Below, piece after piece: positions 47,103-57,929 of a stretch of DNA of 64,000 bases; position 1 is the stretch's first letter; the number at the start of each line of letters is the position of its first letter. This DNA comes from Erythroxylum novogranatense (taxonomy: Eukaryota > Streptophyta > Magnoliopsida > Malpighiales > Erythroxylaceae), in the NCBI GenBank assembly GCA_029891385.1, contig CM057228.1, positions 59,589,783 through 59,653,782 on the forward strand, written 5' to 3'. The notes under the pieces are model-generated. The model saw only the letters and a program-made list of their open reading frames with translations. It did not search any database and was not told where the DNA came from. The translations under genes and the position numbers were made by a program.

Positions 47103-48404
47103 ATGGCTCCGGAAAAGCTTCTCGTAAAGGGAAAGAAACGGCTCAACCTCACGATCCCCACGTTCCTCAAAGACCACGGGTTCGGGGGTCTTCTTCAAGG
47201 GGAGATGCGACAAGGAGGAAGAAGCTATTGAACCCAGATTTATTTCGAGGGATGCTCAAACATTGTATTACAAGGTAATTAAAGATGAAGTTTTGATTCC
47301 CTCCATGAGATTTGATTGGGTTGAGCTAGATAGCAGTGAGTTCTCGGATGTGTTTTTTGAAATCGTTAATCTTGGGTTAAGAGATTTTTTGGGTTTTCAA
47401 GATGATATATATGAAGAGGCAGTAAAGGAATTTTATGCTAATTTGGTTGTGATTAGGAGTAATGTTGAGGATGGAGTTACCTTGTCCTCTAAAATTAACG
47501 GGAAAGCATTCTATCTTTGTGAATCAGATTTGTGTACCATGTTTAATTAGGAGGAGTTAGGCCTAGAGCCTCTTTTACTAATTTTGAAAATTTGAGAAAT
47601 GTTGAGGGTGACACTGATGAGGAAGCCGAAGAGAATTTCGGCTATACTGAGGAAAAAGGGGCTGATTTGTTAGTTCGGTTATGTTCCGACCATTCCCCTC
47701 CATTTGAGGCAATAGATTTGCCTTTGAATTATCGGTTACTGCATTATGCAATAAATAGGGTCGTGTACCTAAAGAAAGCCAGTAATAATCAAATCACTTC
47801 ACTGGATAAGGAGATTCTGTGGCATATGGAGGAAGGACGGAAACTAAACTATCCGAGCTTGATTATTCAGATGATGAGGAAAAAGGCAAGCTTATTACGT
47901 GGACAGATGAAAGGGAAACTAGTCCGACATAAAGGAATGTCGTATGCCGCACTGATTACCCATATCTCTCAGGTTAGAAGATGCACACTGGATTCATATG
48001 TGAGTTTTCCTTATCCTCAGAGTTGGAGATTCACGCCTTACAACCTAAGGAGCATGAAGCTGGTGAGGGCAGTTGAAAGAGGTTGGGTCTATTCCTATCA
48101 CGTTGAGAAGCTTGGGTTGACTTTGGTGGGTGAGCAGGTTCCTTCGAGAAAACGATCTAGGACAACAGATCGTCCAAGTAGCTCACGACCTAGTAATGTT
48201 GGAAGAAGTGAGGCATCCCAGGCTGATTTTCAGGAAATTCGGGATCAGTTGGATGAGATAAATGAGCGACATGATGATGAACAAGACACTCTGATTAGAC
48301 TGGAAAGAAAAATTGATGAACAACGTAGCATACTTACCCGCTTGGAGAAGAGCATTAAGAAGATTTTTGATAAGCTAGGGTGTAGGCACGATGATTCTTC
48401 ATGA
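47103..48404 (+). pseudogene. Third (env-position) ORF of the SIRE-type element
   Basis: A likely start at 47103 (MAPEK) opens a basic, Arg/Ser-rich N-terminus. Frame changes occur near 47120 and 47250. Then 47263-47550 reads MYYKVIKDEVL, FYANLVVIRS and INGKAFYL, and 47592-48404 gives 270 residues ending in a predicted coiled coil (DEINERHDDEQDTLIRLERK). The domain with the FYANL-type motif resembles the putative plant transposon protein domain found in extra ORFs of several plant retroelements. A TAG at 47548-47550 separates the two blocks. No signal peptide or membrane segment is evident, so an envelope function is not supported by the sequence. Confidence 0.65.
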
Positions 48405-48591
48405 TGTGTATTGCATTATGCTTTGACCAACATTTCGACTTATGTTTGTTTGCTTTATGTTGTTTTCTGTGTTTTATGTGTTTGTTGGGTTGACATTTTC
48501 TTTTAATGAATATCATTTGTGTTTGATGTTATGTTTGGTGTTACATTTCATTAATCTTCATTTGTTTTTTTAATTAATTTTTGATTATGAC

Positions 48592-48806
48592 AAAAAGGGG
48601 GAGTAAGATTGAAATTGCTATTTGATTAAGGGGGAGTGAACATTTCATTGATTTGCAATTTTATTGAATTATATTCCAATCATTGATTTATGAATTAAGG
48701 GGGAGTTAACCTAACCAATCAAGACAAGAGAAACCTCGATCAAATTTTATGTCTTTCAATTTTCTTGTCAATTTCTAAATATTTTGTCATTATCAAAAAA
48801 GGGAAG
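48592..48806 (+). promoter_or_regulatory. Multiple polypurine tracts before the 3' LTR
   Basis: AAAAAGGGGGAG (48594), AAGGGGGAG (48628) and AAGGGGGAG (48697) precede the terminal AAAAAAGGGAAG (48795), which lies just before the LTR at 48809. Repeated tracts are a known trait of SIRE elements. The one next to the LTR should prime plus-strand synthesis; the others may be extra initiation sites. Confidence 0.7.
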
Positions 48807-48808
48807 AT

Positions 48809-49864
48809 TGTTGGACCAATGGTGGTTGACAAATTAAATCCCTTTATGTTTTGATAATAATAAAATATCTAGAAATAGTTAAGAAATTATTTTAGGTATT
48901 ATTCAATGAAGGGATTGAGCAAATCAAGATGAGCAAGTGTCTAATCAATGAGGAATCAAGTTGGGAGTTATCTTCTAAGCAAAAATGGCATAAAGCTTAA
49001 GGATTATAAAGGATTTGGTAATACAAGTCGACTTACATCAAGGTCTGAATATAACAATTTAACTAGAGCAGTACAAGTCGACTTATATATGAAGATGTAT
49101 TAAGACAAGTCGCCTTATAGCACACAAGTCGACTTATCGAAGACAACAAGTCGACTTATACAACACAAGTCGACTTATTGGAGAGCGAAGTTACAATTTT
49201 TACGTAAATGGTTGAAACAAGTCGACTTATTCATTCGACAAGTCGACTTATGGATGCACAGATTCAGCTCCAACGGTCCAATTTGCTAAAAATGGAATGG
49301 AGATCATCAAGGAACGGCTATATCCAATTAAGCAACGGCTAGAAGAGCTCCAACAGCTATATTTCTTTAAGTATAAATAGAGGATGATGGAAGAAGAGTA
49401 GATACAAGTTCTACAAGTTCAAATACTCTTATACTACTTCAAATTGCTCACTATTGCTCTTATTTTGTTACAAATTGTATTGAGCATTTGTTCTTCAATC
49501 TTTGTATTGTTTTGTTACAATTTGAGTGACGAGTGAAAAGGTCACGTGAGGTAGGATTTGTGCCAGAAGACAAATCGAGTGTAAAAGGTTACTTGAGCCG
49601 GAATTCAAGTGGCGTTGTAAAAAGTTCACACTCAACTACAAAGTGTGCAATAAAGTGGTTAGCAAAATCCTAAGTGGGAGCTTAGGTAGAGGACGTAGGT
49701 CTTAGCACCGAACCTCTATAAAAACAAGTGTTTGATCTTCTTCCCTACACTTTTCAATTAAGTTTATCTAAATTGTTTTTGTGTGTTTTAACTTCTGATT
49801 TTCTTGTAGAAATTTTCAAAGAATTTTTAAGATCTATTCAACCCCCCCTTCTAGATCACTTACA
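48809..49864 (+). repeat. 3' LTR of the SIRE-type element
   Basis: Near-identical to 40743-41796. Starts TGTTGGACC and ends TTACA. It holds the same palindrome array (perfect copies start at 49025, 49075, 49126, 49148, 49167, 49219 and 49240; one degenerate copy at 49107) and the same TATA box (49372-49379). Confidence 0.93.
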
Positions 49865-50191
49865 TATATCTATGTTTCTGATTTGATATCTCATATCCAT
49901 GAACAGTAAAACGTGATCATCAATCAAAACACAAACTAGTCTTAATTCATTATTATTCCACCAATAATGATCGAACAGGGACTGTCTAGAATAGTGTTAT
50001 AACGCTTATAGTTTTACTATCAAGTCACATATTTGATGACATAAGTCTAATACCATTCATAGAATGTAAATCACATTACATAAACGAAATACATGCATAA
50101 ATGAAAGGAATACCTCATAATATATATTAACAAGTCATAATGTTAATACATGAATCACAAAATTCCATTAGCCTAGGGCACATTACTAACA

Positions 50192-52700
50192 TCAACTTGC
50201 CCTTCCGATCAAATCTCAGAACACCTCTCCACGGAGACACTCGGAGGAACACTCTATCACCCACATCATACTCCATCTCTCTCCGATGTTGATCCACATA
50301 GCTCTTCTGTCTATCCTGAGCCGCCTTGATGCGACTCCGAATAAGCTTTATCTTATCCACTGTGTCCTGGATCAGTTCGGGACCCTCGAGCATCCTCATA
50401 ACCTCTTCATCCCAATAAAGAGGCGACCTACACTGCCTCCCATACAGAGCCTCACAAGGAGCCAATCCAATACTACTCTGATACTGATTGTTGTAAGCAA
50501 ACTCAATCAGAGTCAGATACTGATCCCATGCTCCTCTGAACTCCAACACACAAGGTCGCAACATATCCTCGACCGTCTTAATCGTCCTCTCACTCTGCCC
50601 ATCAGTCTGAGGATGAAAAGTCATACTGAAACTCAATTTGGTACCCATAGCAGACTGCAAACTCTTCCGAAACCTCGAAGTAAACCTGGGATCCTTGTCT
50701 AAGACTATAGACACTGGAACCCCATGCAGTCTCACTATCTTTGACACATACTTCTGGGCCAACTGATCGAGAGTACCACTCTCCTTCACTGGCAAGAAGT
50801 GAGCCGATTTTTTCAATCGGTCCACTATGACCCAGATCGCATCATGCTGCCTCGGTGTCCTAGGCAATCCCATCACAAAATCCATAGTGATTCGCTCCCA
50901 TTTCCATTCTGGGATGGGCAACGAATGCAGCTTCCCAACTGGAGCCTGATGCTCCGCCTTAAGCTGCTGACATATCAGACATTTAGAAACAAACTCCGTT
51001 ACCTGCCTCTTCATGCCAGACCACCAGAAATGCTGCTTCAGAGTGTTATACATCTTGATTGTACCAGGATGCATAGCATAGGCAGCCAAATGCGCTTCCT
51101 CCAAAATCTCACGCCTCAAATCATTAGTATCTGGAACACACAGTCTCTAACCTAACCACAATGTCCTGTCTCTCAACTCAAAATCAGAACCCAAATCAGA
51201 CTGCACTCTCTCAATCAGTCTCACCAAAACCGGGTCTTGATCCTGAACTCGTCTGATCCTGTCATGCAACATTGGCCTAATCCTCAAAATAGCCATCAAA
51301 GCTCCATCCTGCTCCAAATCTAACTGCACATTCAGAACTCTCAACTGAACTAAACATGGCAACCTCGAAACCTGAATCTGAGCTGCACTGGCATGAGATC
51401 TCCCACTCAATGCATCTGCCACCACATTGGCTTTCCCAGGGTGATACTCAATGGTGCAATCATAGTCCTTAAGCAGCTCAATCCATCTCCTATGTCTGAG
51501 ATTCAACTCCCTCTGACTTAACAAATACCTCAGACTCTTATGATCAGTGAAGATCTGGAACGTCTCACCATACAAATAATGTCTCCAGATCTTCAAACCA
51601 AACACCATAGCAGCCAACTCCAAATCATGCATCGGATAATTCATCTCGTGAGACCTCAACTGTCTCGAAGCATAGGCAATCACCCTGCCATGCTGCATCA
51701 GGACACAGCCTAAACCATGCTGAGAAGCATCACTAAAGACCTCGAAACCTCCAGTCCCTGACGACAAAGCTAACACTGGTGCAGTGGTCAACCAATGTTT
51801 CAGCTCCTCGAAACTCTGTTGACACTCCTCAGTCCATCTGAAGGCCACACTCTTCCTCAGAAGTTGTGTCAAAGGGGTGGAGATCAATGAAAACCCCTCA
51901 ACAAACCTCCGGTAATAGCCGACCAATCCTAAGAAGCTCCGCAGCTCTGACACATTCTTAGGAACCTCCCAACTCATCACTGCCTCAACCTTGTGAGTGT
52001 CCACCTGAATACCCTCACCAGACACAACATGCCCCAAAAACACAATCTCATCTAGCCAAAATTCATACTTACTGAATTTGGCGAACAACTGTTTATCTCT
52101 TATAAGCTGCAACACAATCCTTAGATGCTCCGCATGCTCTTGTCTATCCCTCGAATACACCAAGATATCATCAATAAACACAATAATAAACTGATCAAGG
52201 TAGGGCTGAAAAATCTTATTCATCAAAGCCATGAAGGCTACCGGGGCATTGGTCATCCCAAACGGCATCACTAAGAACTCGAAATGTCCATACCTACTCC
52301 TGAAAGCACTCTTAGGCACATCGGCCTCTGCTATCCTCAACTGATAATACCCCGATCTCAGATCCAACTTAGTAAACACCCGAGCTCCCTGCAACTGATC
52401 AAATAAGTCATTGATCCTAGGCAGTGGATACTTATTCTTTACTGTCACCCGATTCAACTACCTGTAATCGATGCACAACCTCAAAGTCCCATCCTTCTTC
52501 TTCACAAATAACACTGGAGCACCCCATGGCGAAACACTCGGCCTAATGAATCCCTTATCCAACAACTCCTGAAGCTGAGCCTTCACTCCCTCGCCCATTG
52601 TGCCATCCTATACGGAGGTATCGATATAGGAGCGGTACCCGGAACGAGGTCAATCGAGAACTCCGTCTCCCGATCCGGCGGCAAACCCGGTAACTCATCG
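50192..52700 (-). pseudogene. gypsy pol: RT, RNase H and integrase (3' end missing)
   Basis: RT begins at [10 protein letters not shown] (52700) and includes [32 protein letters not shown], the catalytic IDDILVYS and [11 protein letters not shown]. RNase H shows [22 protein letters not shown] and TDHKSL. Integrase has an H-H-C-C finger (HLAAYAMH...CLICQQ) and catalytic Asp/Asp/Glu in TMDFVMGLP, DKDPRFTS and DGQSERTIKT. Defects are a TAG after LCIDYR (about 52457), a TAG after TLWLG (about 51148) and a frame change near 52610. The frame is cut just after GRKGKL-type residues, where the chromodomain part should follow. Confidence 0.9.
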
Positions 52701-55372
52701 TGTTGGGACCCGATCCAGAAATCGGATCCCAACTGGAAAAGCAGAATGGAAAACAGAATCGAATGGAAACAGAAATTTTGCATCGAAATTTCGAATCAGA
52801 AAACAAAGCATAAGAATCGAAGCGAAGCGCATACTCGAAGCAATTGCAAATCAGAATTGAATACCAAATCGACAGAAATTAATAGAATCGAATCATAAGG
52901 CGGGGATAAACGAAATAATCAATTAAACTGAAACATATCGGACATCCGAGAATAATAATCAAAGAAAACAATCGAATGAACATAATTGCATTGGAAACCC
53001 TAAGACGTACCATTCCGAAATCCGGTATAAATTTTTTTTCTTTCTTATTCCTTGTCTTTTCTTTCTTAATCACTTTATTTCATTACATACAAAATCATCA
53101 TATGCTTGAATACTCATACAAATCCCAAATCGCAGTCAAATCATAATAAATTTCTTAACATTAATACCAATCTCATAAATCCATCTTTCATACATCTAAA
53201 TTTTATTTTTCTTCTTTTTCAATTTATTTTCTAACAAAATTCAAAAGATAACGATCGCATTTATCCTATCCCAAAAATTCCTGCAAAGCCAAAATACACT
53301 TCTAATATCACAAAATCTAGAATCATCGGACTCTCCCGTCCGGAATCCAAACACCAGCAACAAACACAATCTTAGTTCTAAACACTTCAATCAAATTCCC
53401 ATATCAATTAACAATATATTTTCCCAAAATCATACACAATTTCATACACAATTTCCAAAATTATTTACAATTACAGATTTTAAATCCGTACATCAACCTC
53501 TTCATTCTTTTGCATTAACCCAATATACACAATTACATACAAACTTCATAAATCACAAACCCAAGTCTTTATCCATGTTTCTAAACCAAAAATTCATAAA
53601 AATCTTAAAGCTCAAAATTTCCTCTTACCTCATTTCTCCTCCAATTTTCGAATTTCTTGGCTCATGAAGATGCTCTCTTCATTCTCCATCCATTTCCTTC
53701 TTGAAAAAATCCCAAAAGCCTTAAGAATCAAGTAGAAAAATGGAAATTTACCTTTCTCCCTCTTCTTTTCTCCATAACCGAATTCTTCTACATCTTTCTT
53801 CTTCTTCTTATTTCTCTTCTCCTTTATTCTCATTTCCAGCCTAAATCGTGGCTTTATAATGCTTCAAACGACACCTCACCATGTGTTTAAAGCCATGTCA
53901 TTTAAAATGTGATAAAAGACCAAAATGCCCCTAACATGTTACTTTATGTCACGCCTACTTGCGGGTTGATTCGCACTATCAATTTGAAGGAATTTGTCAA
54001 AACTTCCTTCTAGAGAAATGTTCCTGTCAATCATACGAATCCAATGCCACCAACCGCGCTCAATTCGGATTAGAAACGAAGAAGTTATAGCTGAAATACT
54101 ATTGGACCTTCACAAAATCTGAGACTGAACATTAACATAACTTCAGTCCAGAAATTAACAATCTTAGGGATGAATTCAAATTTCAATCCCTTCACAAGAG
54201 TTGTAGCCCTATATCTTAAATTTATTTTCCCTTAAGAATCAACTTAATCAGAGTTGTACAGCTCCCGAAAATCGCAAAATACTGAACTATGTTCAGAAAA
54301 TTATCCAACTTATAACCTATAACCAAATCTCTTACTTTGGTTCAATCAATCTCTTTCCATTTAATCTCCTAAAAATCATAATTCTTCAAGAAAATGAAAT
54401 TAATCATCTTAGGAACCAACGTTTTGAGAATCAAATCAATCGGAAGTCGGACGAAGGAATTATAAGCAAAATATTACGAAAGGGATCGGATAAAGAAACG
54501 AAGTAACGGAACTTCAAAACCAAACTTTTCAAAAATCATATCTCTCGATCCCGAACTCAGAATTTGACAAATTTGCTGTCAATAAAAAGATCAAAGGAAG
54601 CTCTACAACTTCCCTGAAGTACTGAAAATCAAATTAGGTCTCGAAAAAGGTCAAAACCTCAATAAAAGATTCTGTCCAAAACAGCTTTTCCTAAACGACT
54701 TCTAATTTTTAATCGCTCATAACTCCTAGCCTCGATATCCAAAAATTGCAAACTTTATATCAATGGAAAGATAAAAACATTATCTAAAACTTTCATGAAG
54801 ATGACGTACTCTAATTCAAACTAAATCCATACGATGAGTGGCATCGAAGCATAGAATACACAAATCTAGTCTTAATAGCATTTTCAAAACAAAGCATATC
54901 TTCAGAAAATCATATCTTTCAATCCCGACATCGAAAAATAGCAAACTTTATGTCCACAAAAAGCTCTCGACAGAGGCTACAATGTTCATGTTGATCACTT
55001 TCTCGAATTTTGCCTAAATCAAAAAGTCAACTTTTTCTCAAAAGTCAAACTTCGTTTAACTTTGACTGATCATAACTCTCACTCCCGATATCGGAAAATA
55101 TCAAACTTTATGGCTACAGAAAGCTCTTGACATAGCTACAAGTTTCCAGAAGATCATTTTCTCAAATTCTCCCAAAATCAAAAAGTCAACTCTCAAGTCA
55201 AACTTTCTAAATTCTTCAAATTTTCACACTTTTTGTTTTTAATTCTTGCTATTTAACTTCATTTCAATCAACTCATCCACTTGAACTTTTATAAACCATA
55301 CCAATCTCCACAATTATCAAATACATCAACATCCAATAATGCTTTTCTCATAAGTTTCTTTAAAGCATACAT

Positions 55373-55404
<32 letters not shown>

Positions 55405-55462
55405 ACACTTATTTTATATCATTTCTTATTTCTAAATTCCACTTAAAAATCGGGGTCCAACA
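52701..55462 (-). repeat. Left (3') long LTR of the non-autonomous element, 2.76 kb
   Basis: Matches 56137-57018 and 60307-62198 across its whole length with scattered substitutions and indels. An AT microsatellite at about 55379-55403 is longer than the counterpart at 62128-62141. Confidence 0.9.
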
Positions 55463-56136
55463 TTTCTCCCCCTCTTAAAAGAATTTCGTCCTCGAAATTC
55501 AAACGTAGTCATCAAGTAACACATCTTTCTCATAATAGTCAAATCACTTTCTTATCAATTTCTTATTCTTAACTTAATCACTATTTTTCACTTCTCATTT
55601 ATATCAGAACACTATTGTCTCAAATAGAATATTTCTTAACACATTTTCATAAGTCAATAGTCATCAAAATTCATCATAAAATTTTAATCACAATGTCTTA
55701 ATCTCAAACCTAAAGTCAATCATAATCCTTAACCTTAATCAAATAATCACTCTTCTTATCTAATTTCCTCATCATATATGTATCTCAATCTTTTTACACT
55801 ATTTCACATCTTGTATCTCACACTAACCATATCATATCAAATCACTATATTCATAATTCATTATTTCTTCAGATATGGACACAAGTCAATGGTCCATTTC
55901 ATAAGGAACCCTGATACGGTTCAATCATCATTTAGCAACTAGTCATTCTTTCATCTTTACGGAAGTATAGTCTATATCAATTTCTCCCAATTTATCACGA
56001 AATTCAAATCTTAAGTTCATTAGCACACACCTAAAATCAATCAAAGTTCTTAACCTCACTCAGACAATCACTAAATTCATTCTTCATAACCATATTGCCC
56101 AAGTATGATCATAATACTGGGCTCTGATATCATAAA
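55463..56136 (-). other. Short interior of the non-autonomous element (PBS and PPT only)
   Basis: On the minus strand the primer-binding site TGATATCAGAGCCC lies within about 10 bases of the right LTR, and a polypurine tract (TTAAGAGGGGGAGAA) ends at the left LTR. Between them are about 600 AT-rich bases with no recognisable gag or pol. The stretch GACGAAATTC next to the tract resembles the extreme 3' end of chromovirus pol. Confidence 0.75.
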
Positions 56137-57018
56137 TATTGGGACCCGATCCGAAAACCGGATCCCAACCGGAAAAGCAGAACGGAAAAAAGAATCGAAT
56201 GGAAACGGAAATTTCGCATCGAAATTTCGAATAAGAAAACAAAGCATAAGAATCGAAGCGAAGCGCATACTCGAAGCAAATGCAAATCAGAATCGAATAC
56301 CAAATCGACAGAAATCAATAGAATTGAATCATAAGGCGGGGATAAACGAAATAATCAATTAAACTGAAACATATCCGACATCCAAGAACAATAATCAAAG
56401 AAAACGATCGAATGAACATAATCGCGTTGGAAACCCTAAGACGTACCATTCCGAAATCCGGTATAAATTTTTTTTTTCTTATTCCTTTTCTTTTCTTTCT
56501 TAATCACTTTATTTCATTACATACAAAATCATCATATGCATGAATACTCATACAAATCCCAAATCGCACTCAAATCATAATAAACTTCTTAACATTAATA
56601 CCAATCTCATAAATCCATCTTTCATACATCTAAATTTTATTTTTCTTCTTTTTCAATTTATTTTCTAACGAAAATTAAAAAGATAACATTTGCATTTATC
56701 CTATCCCAAAAATTCCTGCAAAGCCAAAATACACTTCTAATATCACAAAATCCAGAATCATCGGACTCTCCCGTCCGGAATCCAAACACCAGCAACAAAC
56801 GCAATCTTAGTTCTAAACACTTCAATCAAATTCCCATATCAATTAACAATATATTTTCCTAAAATCATACACAATTTCATATACAATTTCCAAAATTATT
56901 TACAATTATAGATTTTAAATCTGTACATCAACCTCTTCATTCTTTTGCATCAACCCAATATACACAATTACATACAAACTTCATAAATCACAAACCCAAG
57001 TCCTTATCCATGTTTCTA

Positions 57019-57165
57019 TGTTGGATCCGGGACCCAACTGCTTATAACTTAACACTTTTGCTCTTGCTCTGATACCACAGTTGTTGGATCCGGGACCCAA
57101 CTGCTTATAACTTAACACTCTTATTCTTGCTATGATACTACAAGATGTCGGACCCCGCTTCCGGA
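57019..57165 (-). repeat. Duplicated LTR terminus with primer-site-like motif
   Basis: 57019-57081 and 57082-57143 share TTGGATCCGGGACCCAACTG and GCTTATAACTTAACACT. The first ends in CTCTGATACCAC, the complement of GTGGTATCAGAG; the second has a degraded version (CTATGATACTAC). A third, partial terminus starts GTCGGACCCCGC at about 57147. Confidence 0.8.
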
Positions 57166-57670
57166 GCCCAACTTCAGTATTCCTGAAACCTTGCGCTTAT
57201 TACATTGCAGTGCTATTTTCTGTTGCTCCATAAAAGTGATGAGCGCACACTACCTAAACATCGTAATCACATATTGACTTGTTCATATCAAATATATCTT
57301 AAAGCCTCACGTTCGTATAGAGGCAAGAATCACCTTAATCGGAGTTATATAACTCAAGATACACTCCAAAAACCTAAAAGAGTTCACACCTAAAACATGC
57401 TCTCTTAACCGGCCTCTCATTTCCTTTAATGTTAACTTCTTCAATTTAACTCCAAATGATACCAATTTTTGTATAAAGAAAGATATATGTCTTATAAATC
57501 CAATGGTTTAAGCCTCACCTCAATTGGAGGTCAGATGAGGGATTTATACCCAAAACAATAGACCATGCTCACTTCCAAAATCAAATTGAGACGCTTTTGG
57601 CGCGATTGCCATAACCTTTTAGCTAGATGTCGGATTGTGTTCGTTTTTTCACCATTTGAAAGTAGACATC

Positions 57671-57678
57671 TATATATA
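57671..57678 (-). promoter_or_regulatory. Candidate TATA box of the nested solo LTR
   Basis: TATATATA lies 71 bases downstream (minus-strand sense) of the palindrome array. Confidence 0.4.
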
Positions 57679-57749
57679 CAACTCTCATGAAGACTACAAA
57701 ACGAGATTCGGCTTCTAACATTGTCCAATTTGCACTTTTTCCCGTAGCT

Positions 57750-57929
57750 GTCCGTTAAACGGACAGCCATGTCCGTTTAACGGACACATTCGGGTGGATG
57801 GGTACCAAATGCTTTGGAAATGTCCGTTAAACGGACATGCAAGTACGTTTAACGGACATGAGCAGGCGAAGGGGTGTTTTAGCACCTGTGGCTGTCTGTT
57901 TATCGGACATTCGTGTCCGTTTAACGGAC
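57750..57929. repeat. Array of six GTCCGTTTAACGGAC palindromes with exact 72-bp period
   Basis: Copies start at 57750, 57771, 57822, 57843, 57894 and 57915. The spacings are 21, 51, 21, 51 and 21, so the array is three pairs repeated every 72 bases. The spacers between pairs are not alike. The 57843 and 57894 copies carry one or two substitutions in one arm. Confidence 0.95.

Larger units (their letters stand above)
40743..49864 (+). mobile_element. Full-length SIRE-type Ty1-copia retrotransposon with third ORF, 9.1 kb
   Basis: Two LTRs (40743-41796 and 48809-49864) are flanked by TATAT on both sides (40738-40742 and 49865-49869). A tRNA-Met-type primer-binding site follows the left LTR, and polypurine tracts precede the right one. 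The order is gag, PR, INT, RT, RNase H, then a third ORF downstream of pol, which is the SIRE arrangement. By hand count the LTRs differ at roughly 23 positions, mostly transitions, so the insertion is fairly young. Stops and frameshifts in all three ORFs make it defective. Confidence 0.93.
39680..50191 (-). mobile_element. Solo or truncated LTR (about 1.4 kb), split by the SIRE-type element
   Basis: The two halves (39680-40742 and 49865-50191) join across the insertion. On the minus strand the LTR begins TGTTAGTAATGTGCC at 50191 and ends near 39680 after TTTTTATATTGCTTC, a common layout of plant copia LTRs. No primer-binding site follows its left end. The left boundary is uncertain by a few bases. 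Its right end abuts gypsy pol exactly, but the sequence to its left is not gypsy, so the original left flank has been lost. Confidence 0.6.

Noticed and set aside
50286..51155. Open frames on the plus strand opposite gypsy integrase
   Set aside because: They are antisense shadows of the minus-strand integrase frame, which has all the catalytic motifs.
56077..56362. Open frames on both strands near the long-LTR border
   Set aside because: The same sequence is present in the left LTR copy (52733-52806 region). It is LTR sequence, not a gene.
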